Positions 54,926-64,000 of a stretch of DNA of 64,000 nucleotides are shown here, piece by piece. The stretch comes from Nemophila menziesii (lineage: Eukaryota > Streptophyta > Magnoliopsida > Boraginales > Hydrophyllaceae): NCBI GenBank assembly GCA_029959085.1, contig JARWIR010000093.1, positions 868,001 to 932,000 on the forward strand, in the 5' to 3' direction. Made by a program: the position numbers and the translations under genes. The notes beneath the pieces are model-generated. The model was not told where the DNA came from, made no database searches, and saw nothing but the letters and a program-made list of their open reading frames with translations. Positions within the stretch are counted from its first letter, which is position 1, and every line of letters begins with the position of its first letter.

Positions 54926-57475
54926 AGGTGTCGCCTAGGGTGTGATAAAAATAAGATAAATATAAGCCAGATAACAATGCACTTTCACCCTAGACAAGCA
55001 CGGTACTGCAAGTATTACAGGACGTATGCAAGTTTTAATGATAAGTTGAGTTCGTTCTCAGGGACTTAGTGTGTTATAGGAATGAGCAGAAATAACGAGT
55101 AAGAAGTAATTAATTAAAAGACAGGAAACAAAAGAAGAATAATTCGAGATATTTAATTAAAGTAAGGAAAAATAAAAGACAATAAATAAAAGATAAGAAA
55201 TATGAGATGAGAAGTATAGCTTAGGTTTTGATAGTATGCACTAATCCTTCTAATTATTTCTATCAAACCTAGTTAATAAGGGAGATAATTAGCTCTTAGA
55301 TACTTAGTCAGGATTCTAAATTCCCATACCTTAGACCTTGAAAGTGACTAAGGGGGCTACAGACACATCATGAGGCAGCCTAAACCTAGGGTAATTAAGC
55401 GCCACCAAGGCCCTAAGCAATTCAATTCCAAACATGATGATAGTGATTAAAATATACCCTAATGACTATCTAGTTAGAATTAGTGTTGTCATGACAAATA
55501 TCGACACTAGACGTTATGTGGTGTTTCAATAATTAGACACCCAGTTAAGGTGAACATCTAACTACTATTAAGAAAGCCTAAAGTGATCAGTTCTAGGACA
55601 GGCAATAATTCAAAACACATAAACAAATATATAGGTAAGAAGCTAATATCAGATTAAAACATATAATTCCCAAAGAAACTTAGATAGAAAGAAAATAGAA
55701 TTCATATATTATACATGATGCAAAACCCAAGCTATGGGAAAATTAGTTCATACCTGAAGGAAATAAACTAAAAGAAATAATAAAAGACTTCATCTTGCTC
55801 TCTACAATAATTCTGATGATAATAAACCTAAAGACTAATTACTATGGGGCAAGGATGATTTACAAGTGATATAAGAGTGTATTTATAGGTGTATAGAAGC
55901 CCTAATTCGTCTTCTTGAAGGAGAAGGTAAGTAGTGGACTCCTAGCCCAACTCAAATTCGTAACCGTAAAATATGAAACTAGACCCGTTTTTGTTTTGGT
56001 CCTACCAGCTTCAATTCTTATCCGTTTGACGTGTATGAGTAGTCGAAATTTATCGTCACGGAAAGATATTTAACTTTGCTCTTGACCGTTTCTCCAAATT
56101 CCCCACCGATTTTGAGATACAAGCAGATTTGTGGTCGTGGGTGGTGAAATTCAGATTTATTTGGCAGCTTTTCCTTTTCCATATTTTAGCTTTTCTTTCC
56201 TTATCTCCAATTTCCATGCTTATCTTCTTTCCTTATCTCTTAGTCTTTGACTTGGACTCTAATTAATCTCCATAATTATCTTTAATGTTTCACACTAAAT
56301 AAATAATTAAACCCAATATGCTCTAAAAATAATAATTTACTAAATCAAGACTAGAAATAGGAAAGTGTAGTATTTCTCAAGAAAATTGACTAGAAAGACT
56401 TCTAAATCACTAAAAATGATGTCTCATCGTAATATTAATTCATAACAAATGAGGAGACATCAAGACCCCCAACTCAAAGTTGTATCGTCCCGATACAATA
56501 AAGATAAAAACAAAGGGAAGTCTCTAAATACACACCTAGGTCATTTTAACACAATGGGAAGAACATAACAGAATATATAGAATAGACAATAAGCAACTAC
56601 TCAGAAAATTTCATGCAGTACTATTCACAAACTTCATACCTGTACACTTCTAATATCCATAGTTAAGACGGTTTATATTCAAGATCAGATTAGTTTCGCA
56701 ATGTAAGAAGGATTGGGACTTTACTCAGTTCACCAAGGAAGCTATATATTGTTCATCAAACTTCACTAGTATCCAAAGATCCACTTAACTACTCTCTATT
56801 GGCTCAATCACTTCTCAATTACATAGCAAAGAATCAAAAGGTCTTTAAGGTGGTAATTTAGGCTTAGGGACGGTATGATAGTATATTTGGATAATTTAGA
56901 GTAAGCTTTTGGCTCTCTCCTCACTAGCCATCAACGAATCGCCCTAGAGCTTGAGTTACTCTCATTAAACGTTTCTCACTCAACCCAATGATTTCTTTGA
57001 TGCACAAAGTAGCATCTCCAATAACCCAATTAAAGCATAAGATTTTCACATAAAAATTCCTCTTTGCCGGTCCGAATATATATTCTTTTCAATTTTTTTT
57101 TCTTTTGTATAGCTATGACTCTCTTTTTTAATGTTCGAGATATCACGCTACTTTTTCAAAATTATGCCTTTTCATAACTTTAGCTCGTAGCTTCTTTTTC
57201 ATTCACTATTACCCCGGCAAAGGGTTACAATATAAATCTGTGAATCATCATCAATATAATAACAGAGCACAATTAATAAGCTCAAAAATCTCAACCCAAT
57301 AATAATTTCCATATGGTGGACCCACCACCCCAACCTCTAAAACAATTGTCTATGTATCGCGATTCGAGTGCGGGTCATATGGAAAAGTCCTATAATCTAA
57401 AGGGATATGGCTTATACTGTGTTTAAATAAAAAGACTTTAGAAAGGCTAGAAGGAGCTGAGAAGGAGGACATGGC
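54926..57475 (-). mobile_element. Family-L element copy D: 3' LTR and 3' internal part
   Basis: A minus-strand LTR of about 1537 bp lies at 54926-56462 (start TGATGTCTCC at 56462), followed by the polypurine tract and about 1 kb of the conserved internal 3' region to about 57475. Similar to copy C over the shared 44813-45360 part. The 5' half is missing. The terminal TG at the left end has mutated to AG. Confidence 0.85.
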
Positions 57476-58525
57476 AGATTGTCGTCGATACAACCCATAA
57501 ATTTGTAACCAAATAAGAGAGAGGCCAGGTCAATTTGGGTAATTCCGACCATTGATTTTGACAGGTTGGAGTGCAGAAGGGTTAATGGTGAGAAGAGGAG
57601 CCATGAAGGTCTTGGTAAAAAAATATACTAAATAGTTAAAGTATTGGTGTTGTTTGTTGTAGTATTAGTGGATGCTATTTGAAAACATGTGAATGATATA
57701 TCCGAGGAAGGAATAAATAAAAGAATGACAAGAAAAGCAAATGATATTTTATGAAGAATAGGAGAAAAAATGACAACAAGTTTTAAAGAAAGGTTTAATG
57801 TTCTAGTTTGTATGGCTCAATACCATATAGAAGATGTAAGTTTTTGTGTTGTTTCATTACTAAAATGTATGGAGTATATATACAACTAATATTGCATATT
57901 TTAAATGATTGTCTACCTAAAATATAATATTACATTTGATATGATCTGATATAAATCCAAAATATACATTAATATAGAAAATTAAATCATGGATCCTTAT
58001 TTTGTATTGCCTTGATTTGTACTGAAATTAATTTGGTGTTGACTTCCTCGTTACTTAAATTTCTCTGGTTTTCATGTTCAATAGTAGACTTTCCATCTCT
58101 TCCAACACACACTAGTTCAACAAAAAGGGTGTTGAACTACCATTTTTTTAGTCCAATTGTCCGACTAGTCAAACGAAACACGAACCTATTCATCTAGTTT
58201 TAAAGTTTTCATTACAACGTTATCAAGAGTGTCATGCCCAAGAATAACAATCTCAAACATGCAAGCAAGATTTAGTGTTATATGATGAATGATCAACTCC
58301 ATACATGTTACATTTTATCTAAAAGAAGAAAATTGACTAGCAATTCATGTTCTCTGCTAGAAATTGCGGACTTTACTCAAACAGCATGAGGATTAATGAA
58401 TCCAATTTCATCCATATGGTCACACTGAACAGCATGAGGATTAATGATCCTTCTTATCAGAGTCATCAAAGGGAAAAGAATCTAAGCGCTTATTAAAGTT
58501 GAGTATGATAATCTTCTGGTTTGTA
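57476..58525. other. Intergenic stretch, no gene seen
   Basis: AT-rich. A 22-bp direct repeat AACAGCATGAGGATTAATGA occurs at about 58381 and 58430. No credible frame. Confidence 0.4.
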
Positions 58526-58697
58526 CTACAACGAAAAATCAATTCCTTTGCTCTTCAAATTCTCAGTTGCAGGTCCGATTCTCTCAACTAGCTGCAAACC
58601 AAATATAATAGTATAAAGTAACATCTCAAGGTTTGAGTATATTCTAAAGGAAATTTTACCTTGGAATGAAGCACACCATTAGAGACCAAGACAGACC
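58526..58697 (-). pseudogene. Two small exons of an unidentified gene
   Basis: Minus strand: a piece ending at 58660 reads SVLVSNGVLHSK and is followed by a GTAAAA donor. After an intron with a TTTGCAG acceptor, 58591-58526 reads LVERIGPATENLKSKGIDFS plus Leu and a stop, in matching phase. The two pieces splice cleanly into one frame, which argues against chance. I do not recognise the family. No upstream exon was found. A 33-bp direct repeat (AAATATAATAGTATAAAGTA...) brackets the first piece. Confidence 0.35.
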
Positions 58698-58734
58698 TAT
58701 CAAATATAATAGTATAAAGTAACATCTCAAGCTT

Positions 58735-59225
58735 TATTATGCAAATGTTGCACTAGAAGTCCCTATATCATGGAAAATTGCACTATAAGTCCATATATGA
58801 CATTTCTTTGAGTTAATTGCATTATAAGTCTCTATATATCACAAATTTTTGAGATAATTGCACTACACGTCCCTATATTATTTTTGATAATCAAATTGGG
58901 GCCTTAGTTGCAAGTAAGTAATTACTCTTTTCCTTCTTTTCTTATTCTACTTTTCTTTTTTTATCTATTTTGTCATAATATAAGGACCTATATTGCAATT
59001 TTTGCGTATTATATGGATCTACCTTGCAATTTCTGCATGATAAAGGGACCTACCTTGCAGTTTTTGCATATTATAGGGAATTATAGTGCAATGTGTGCAT
59101 AATATATAGGGACCTATAGTGCATTTTTTGCATAATACAGGGATCTATAGTGCAAGTTTTGCATCATATAGGGACCTATAGAGCAATTTTAGCATATTAA
59201 TATAAGGACCTATACCGCAAATTAT
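58735..59225. repeat. Degenerate 30-bp minisatellite TATAGGGACCTATAGTGCAA
   Basis: About ten or more diverged units of roughly 30-35 bp of the form (AT)RGGGACCTATAGTGCAATTTTTGCATA. It directly abuts the ankyrin-type pseudogene exon. Confidence 0.75.
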
Positions 59226-59580
59226 TAATTGATAGTTTTATAATGCTCATTTGAGAAAGACATATGTATGGTGAAGGAAGAACTCGAGGCTGAGCTTCTG
59301 GCCGCTTAATAAGAATTTCTTCTAGCCTTTCTCTATGCCATGAATGCGCAACCATCAATAGAGTCCATCTAAAAAACAAAACAAAAAAATATTAATGGTC
59401 CGCAGTTACAAGCATACCCGTTTGCATTTTCCGCAGTTAAACTCGCACCTCTGGCTATCAAAAGCTGAAACTTTTCGAAAAGATTGAGTTAATTTGCACT
59501 ACAGGCCCTTATACCTGACAACATTGAACCTCCTAAATCAAGTAATAGTTGAACTGTTTTTGCATTGATTGTCATTGACA
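59215..59580 (-). pseudogene. Ankyrin-repeat RING E3 ligase (XBAT/XB3-like) fragment
   Basis: Three minus-strand exon scraps: 59570-59520 reads NAKTVQLLLDLGG (ankyrin helix); about 59470-59412 reads LLIARGASLTAENANG (next ankyrin repeat); 59370-59230 after a TTTTTTAG acceptor reads WTLLMVAHSWHRERLEEIL and PRVLPSPYICLSQMSIIKL. The HSWHR...LPSPY.CL..MSI block is found between the ankyrin repeats and the RING finger of plant XB3-family ubiquitin ligases. The RING finger is missing, because the sequence runs into the minisatellite. Introns are kept. Family call moderately sure. Confidence 0.55.
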
Positions 59581-61177
59581 TTGGTTTGACGAAATTCAAG
59601 TTTAAGAGTAACAATACACTTTTTTTGTGTAAAGATAATGGTTCTACAAAACGCATTTTATGTAAAGATGCTGGACCATTCCGATATATTACTCGTAAAT
59701 CTATTAAATTTGATTTCGGTTTCACCCAATAACCAACGTTTATATTTTTTTCTTTCTAATCTTTCTAATCTCCAAACACCTTATTATAACAGATATATTT
59801 GATACTTCTTGATATAACATGGGGGTACATTTGCTATTTCACATAATACATTCCTGCAATTGACCCTTCCTACTTTGAAGTTGAGTCAAAACCTGTTTTG
59901 TGATGTTAAATTCGGTTACGGGACTACAGGGACAGGGATAGGCTATTAGTGAACTTGCGTATAAAACAAGGGGGTATTTTGCAATATATCCTTAAATTAA
60001 ATTCTTCCTGTAAATTTTTGTTCTTTTTACTTCTTTTATAGAGATGAGAATCAGAAAGAGTGCAAAACCCAGGAAGCTCCAGCATGTTTAGTAGAAAACG
60101 CAAATTAAAAAGAAGATAAATCAGATTTGTTTTCTGATTATATCACATCAGGCTCAGGCTTTATATCTCTCCCTAACGGTGATGGATACCATAATGAAGA
60201 AAAGAGAAGGTTCAATTAAACGAAAACATTTAGATGAAGGCGATACTAATTATGTTAAACGAAGAAGAGTCTACAGAATCGTTATTATTATTAATATCTT
60301 TAGGTTCCATAAAACAAGTTTCTGAAACTCAAATGAGTGATAAACAGGTTAATAATCCATTGAAAACCTGTGAGAAAGATATCAAATCGGAAAAGTTGAA
60401 CCATTTTCATTCTGTTTAGGCGATACAGAATGAAGGAAAACAGAATATCAGTTTGGAGCAAGAAAACATTATACCTTTTAGTGTTGAGCCTAATTTTAAA
60501 CCAGATAGTAATGTAACAAGTTTGTAAGCAATGCAATGAAAAGGAAACGAAGTTACAGTTGATATCTGATATGAACCCCTCTTTTTCCTTTTTACAGAGT
60601 GAAGTTACAAGTCAATCCACGATATTTCAAATCATATTAAAGAAAGTATTGGGAGTGGTGTAGTTTAAGATATAGATTTTATGTTGATTACTTTGTACTA
60701 TATACTATACCTATATAATAGTAGTGTACAATTGGCGTTTGTTGCAGACAAGTTTTTTCAATGCAATATTGAGATGTTTAAGATGGAAACTAAAAACTAC
60801 TCATTACCATTACACCTTGCTAACATAGATTAGAATTATAGTTTCAGTTTTTCCACATGAAAGAGCACAAATCTAAATTAATACTCAGGCGTAGAAGAGA
60901 ATAGAAAATAGATTACAGAATTGGCATATCTGAGATTAAGATATGTGGTTTCTCCTAGATCACAGTTCAAGAAACAAGGTATCAAGATAAACATTACAAG
61001 AAAAACAAGATAAGTTGATCGAATCAAACAAATGTAACAGTAACCTCATCATCTACAAATTCCTGTTAAGAGAAGGGAGATCATTATAAGACAAATAAAA
61101 GCTGTGACTAGCTAAAAGTATTTTAGCCATAATAAATACAAAACTTAAGAGTAGAATTTAGAAGAGTACAAACCTGA
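59581..61177. other. 3' flank of the NLR gene, duplicated copy of 46919-48024
   Basis: Shares ordered blocks with the flank of the NLR pseudogene. Around 60040-60540 short plus-strand frames (for example LPNGDGYHNEEKRR) are broken by many stops; perhaps an eroded exon, unidentified. Confidence 0.5.
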
Positions 61178-64000
61178 TTATTGAAGATTACATGCGTAAG
61201 ATATCTCTAGTCGATGATGTCCCCAACATTTCACGTGCTGATCTTTAATAAGACTGACTGAATTTTCAGCAGAAGGATTGCACTTATACACCTCAATCAT
61301 GCGTATGGAAGAAATGTATGCAAAATCTTGAGGAATCTCTAGAATATTCTTGCACCCCCACACGACCAGATGTTCGACGCTTGGAAAGTGATTACGAGTC
61401 CCATTCCAGTATTCCAGATCTTCTATGTATTCCAACTTCAAGTATTTGAGTTTTGGGAACACCATGTCATCTTCCATATCCCATCTTTCACCTTCAAATG
61501 CATTAAATTTTAACTTGAGAGCCTCCAGATTCTTTAGCGTTGCAATTTGTAACATTGCATTCCATGGCATTTGAAACTTCATCAACGTAAGTTTCTTCAG
61601 ATTGGAAGGGAAATTGAACTCACATGGATACATACCTACACCCATGTACTCCACCTTGAGTGATATTAGCTTATTGAGAAACTCCAGAATCGGGAACCGG
61701 TTGCATTTCGTATCATCATCCCATGAATCTAGAAATTTACATCCTAGTTTCAGAATGCTTGATAACCTTCTTAACATCTTCTCCATATTGTCTCCATAAG
61801 CAATAATGGGTTTCGAAAAGGTTTGTAGATTTTCTAGAATGGAAGAGGAGTTCTCAAGTCTGTGGGGCTCCAAATCAAAAGAAGAAAAACAATTTATATG
61901 AACGTGTCTCAGCTTTATCATGTCCCATATACAATCTGCAACTTTTACAACTTTATCATTTGATTGTTCGAATTGAAAAGTTTCAAGGTTCCAAAGATTG
62001 GATATGGATGGTGGAATAAATTTCACAGAGCTTCTGACGTCCAAGTATTTTAGCAGAACAAGAACACCAATCTCTATAAAAGAGTCATCTATGATCAGAT
62101 CTTCAATATGTAATATCCTAAGAAACTTAAATTTGTTATAAATAAAAGAAATATCACATGAATGGTGACTCGACTTATTATCATATGTAGGTATAAAAAT
62201 CAGTGATTGTAGAAATGGCCCAGAGGACATAACAAATTCATCCCATTTTGAAGTGATCCGTAGACGACGTTGGTAATATATTGTGGGTGAAGAAGAAGAA
62301 GAAGAAGAAGGATCATCAACTTCGATCTGCAAGAAATTATCTTTCATAACTTTGCCTTCGAGGAAGTCACATACAGCAGGATTAACAACACAAGTGGCCG
62401 CCTTGCCAAAGATATTAAATTTAAGTTCCAGTAGGTTTCTTGAAATAAGATCGTCTAAATAATCCTTTCCTGTTTTCTCTAAGCTCTGGGATGTCGTATG
62501 TTTTACGAATCCCTCTGCTATCCATAATTGTATCAATTTTGACACTACAACACCTACATATAAGGATACTCCCGTGTAGAAAAAGCATGATCTTAAATGA
62601 TCCGGTAAATACATGCAAGTCAAATCTAGTATGCGATTTACCTGCGAACCTCTCCAGCCAAATACGCGGGACCCTAAAGTTTGTGCTACTTCTTCCCACT
62701 GATTCGCAGTTTTCCGAATGGTCCGAAGAAGAGCAACTACAAATGTCTTTGATTCCGGTTTACATCTTTTAGCGATTTTCATTCCGACTTCTTTCATTTC
62801 GTCAGGGCAGCTTACTATTTGAAAGAATGACTCCCAGATTTGTGGTGATTGGGGTTCCACTATGCTCTCAGACTTAGCTGGGAAAGCAAACTCCTCTTCT
62901 CTAGTGATTAATACAATTCTACTTCCGTTGTGTGAATCTGGGAACCATCTTTGTATTATATCCCAAATATAAAAAGAATCGTCATTGTCAATCACAACAA
63001 GGAATCTAGCTCCCTCGAGACATTCAACCAGTAGTTTAGTCAGTTCTTCATTATTCTTGGAACGAATTTCATCTGAAAGAGCAACCAGGTGACCTAAAAG
63101 CTTCAATAATGCCTTTGTTATATCATTATGTGAACAAAATTCATCAAGAATAAAATGCTCACGAAACTCGAAGTGACTGATGACAGAAGGAGACATGTAC
63201 AATTCCATAGTCAATGCCATCTTGCCTATTTCATATGGACCAACAATGGTGATAATGTTGAGTGGATCATCTCCTCCAAGAAGCATATCTTTTATCATTG
63301 TTTTCTTCCCCTTGAGACCCTCCTCCATATCTTCCTTTGTCCTTCTTTCTTGCTCTATTTTGAGAAAATCTAGAAAGATATCATTAAGCCAGCAGATACA
63401 GCGCCAAGAAGGAAGATCACCAACTAGAAAGCAATCAAGGGCATACTCCACATCATATGCCAATTTTGTAATTGTTTCAATGGTCTCCTTTAAGAACAAT
63501 GGTGGGTTGCTCGAGATTTCAATGAGGTCAGAATACCAGAAACGTAGCTCACTTTGCACCTTCAGAATGAAATAGTTGAAAGGAAGAGTTGAACTAGCTG
63601 TGTCTTTCAACAACTCCTCAAGATTCTCCAAAAGATGGTCAATGAAGACGAATGGACTTGTTTTTGGATATGTAAGTATAACTGGCCTCTCCACTCTAAA
63701 ACGTTGGAAAGTAGGCGTATCCTTGAGCTCACGAAATAAATTGCATAGCGGCCGACAAAGTTGAAGGGCCATGAATTCATTCATTTTATTGAGATCAAAT
63801 GAGTAGAAAAAGGATCCCACATTCTTGACAACAGATCTAGCTACTTGTAAATCACCATTTTCAACCAACTCTTGTGGAGGATCTATGAGGATTGCTTTGA
63901 TGATTACAAGACCAGTTATAATGTCCTCTATCATCTTTGGAGGAACAACTAGGGAACTGATAAGAAATTCAAGGAGAGCATTAAAAGCAGAAAAATCAAT
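61178..64000 (-). CDS. R1-like coiled-coil NLR with degenerate nucleotide-binding motifs (5' end outside window)
   Basis: The frame is open from the window edge at 64000 (it reads through ...SSLVVPPKM) to a stop at 61178, 940 visible codons; the Met at 63934 is probably internal. Numbered from that Met: an R1-type N-terminal region with FYSFDLNKMNEFMALQLC (43-60), an AYDVEYALDCF motif (159-169), NB-ARC (about 200-540) and leucine-rich repeats (about 560-918). Recognisable blocks: GSRIVLITR (337-345), YLPDHLRSCFFYTG (442-455), LIQLWIAEGF (467-476). Degenerate: P-loop GPYEIGKMAL, where the Thr/Ser after GK is Met; kinase-2 reads VVIDNDD; GLPL is absent; the MHD site reads VNP. Such receptors detect pathogen effectors. 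With these losses ATP/ADP switching is doubtful, yet the frame is intact. A truncated paralogue lies at 48025. Confidence 0.9.
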   Translation of the reverse strand: MDFSAFNALLEFLISSLVVPPKMIEDIITGLVIIKAILIDPPQELVENGDLQVARSVVKNVGSFFYSFDLNKMNEFMALQLCRPLCNLFRELKDTPTFQRFRVERPVILTYPKTSPFVFIDHLLENLEELLKDTASSTLPFNYFILKVQSELRFWYSDLIEISSNPPLFLKETIETITKLAYDVEYALDCFLVGDLPSWRCICWLNDIFLDFLKIEQERRTKEDMEEGLKGKKTMIKDMLLGGDDPLNIITIVGPYEIGKMALTMELYMSPSVISHFEFREHFILDEFCSHNDITKALLKLLGHLVALSDEIRSKNNEELTKLLVECLEGARFLVVIDNDDSFYIWDIIQRWFPDSHNGSRIVLITREEEFAFPAKSESIVEPQSPQIWESFFQIVSCPDEMKEVGMKIAKRCKPESKTFVVALLRTIRKTANQWEEVAQTLGSRVFGWRGSQVNRILDLTCMYLPDHLRSCFFYTGVSLYVGVVVSKLIQLWIAEGFVKHTTSQSLEKTGKDYLDDLISRNLLELKFNIFGKAATCVVNPAVCDFLEGKVMKDNFLQIEVDDPSSSSSSSPTIYYQRRLRITSKWDEFVMSSGPFLQSLIFIPTYDNKSSHHSCDISFIYNKFKFLRILHIEDLIIDDSFIEIGVLVLLKYLDVRSSVKFIPPSISNLWNLETFQFEQSNDKVVKVADCIWDMIKLRHVHINCFSSFDLEPHRLENSSSILENLQTFSKPIIAYGDNMEKMLRRLSSILKLGCKFLDSWDDDTKCNRFPILEFLNKLISLKVEYMGVGMYPCEFNFPSNLKKLTLMKFQMPWNAMLQIATLKNLEALKLKFNAFEGERWDMEDDMVFPKLKYLKLEYIEDLEYWNGTRNHFPSVEHLVVWGCKNILEIPQDFAYISSIRMIEVYKCNPSAENSVSLIKDQHVKCWGHHRLEISYACNLQ

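Noticed and set aside
63155..63764. Plus-strand frames of 62-131 codons
   Set aside because: Antisense of the N-terminal part of the NLR gene.

Overview
The window is nuclear DNA from a flowering plant, almost certainly a eudicot. The evidence is AT-rich intergenic DNA, spliced gene remnants with GT/AG introns, Ty1/copia, Gypsy-like, LINE, SINE, hAT and Mutator-type elements, P-class Rf-like PPR genes and an R1-type NLR. R1-type NLRs are best known from asterids such as Solanaceae, so an asterid is plausible but not proven. No bacterial, plasmid or CRISPR features are present.

Layout. 1-3515: a minus-strand, gag-only Gypsy-like LTR element (family L) inserted in a LINE. 4557-12745: a RECQL2-like helicase pseudogene whose first intron holds a complete but dead Tork-type copia element (5218-10940). 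13603-17000: a DPH4-like J-protein ORF, a DEAH RNA helicase remnant and an F-box-associated fragment. 17255-21073: a solo LTR of family L filled with oppositely oriented LTR pieces. 21185-23932: a hAT MITE, a GC-rich Mutator-like element and a SINE. 24378-25334: remnant of a CWC27-type cyclophilin gene. 25496-26713: an intact Rf-like PPR gene. 28925-35177: its longer paralogue, broken by a Mutator-like element and by a solo LTR that itself holds another Mutator-like element, a minisatellite and a piece of a malectin-like receptor kinase gene. 35578-45360: a minus-strand family-L element interrupted by a very young complete family-L copy (36104-43813). 45350-46918: copia and LINE pieces. 48025-49395: an NLR pseudogene fused to a copia LTR piece. 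50152-52676: inverted-repeat borders enclosing a LINE 3' end and a SINE. 54926-57475: another family-L piece. 59215-59580: remnant of an ankyrin/RING ligase gene. 61178-64000: an NLR whose reading frame is open to the window edge.

How it fits together. This looks like a fast-evolving accessory region in which two expansion-prone families (Rf-like PPR and R1-like NLR) are duplicated in tandem and eroded by nested transposons. Target-site duplications read directly from the sequence fix many borders: CCTTG, AAAAC, GTAAT, TAATT, GTCTTGTA, and three 9-bp ones (TATTATAAA, TAAAGACAC, TTTTTTATA). The likely host-functional genes are the 405-residue PPR gene, possibly the DPH4-like ORF, and the NLR at the right edge, whose nucleotide-binding motifs are badly degraded. 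The element family most worth attention is L, which encodes only a gag-derived zinc-knuckle protein and has moved very recently.
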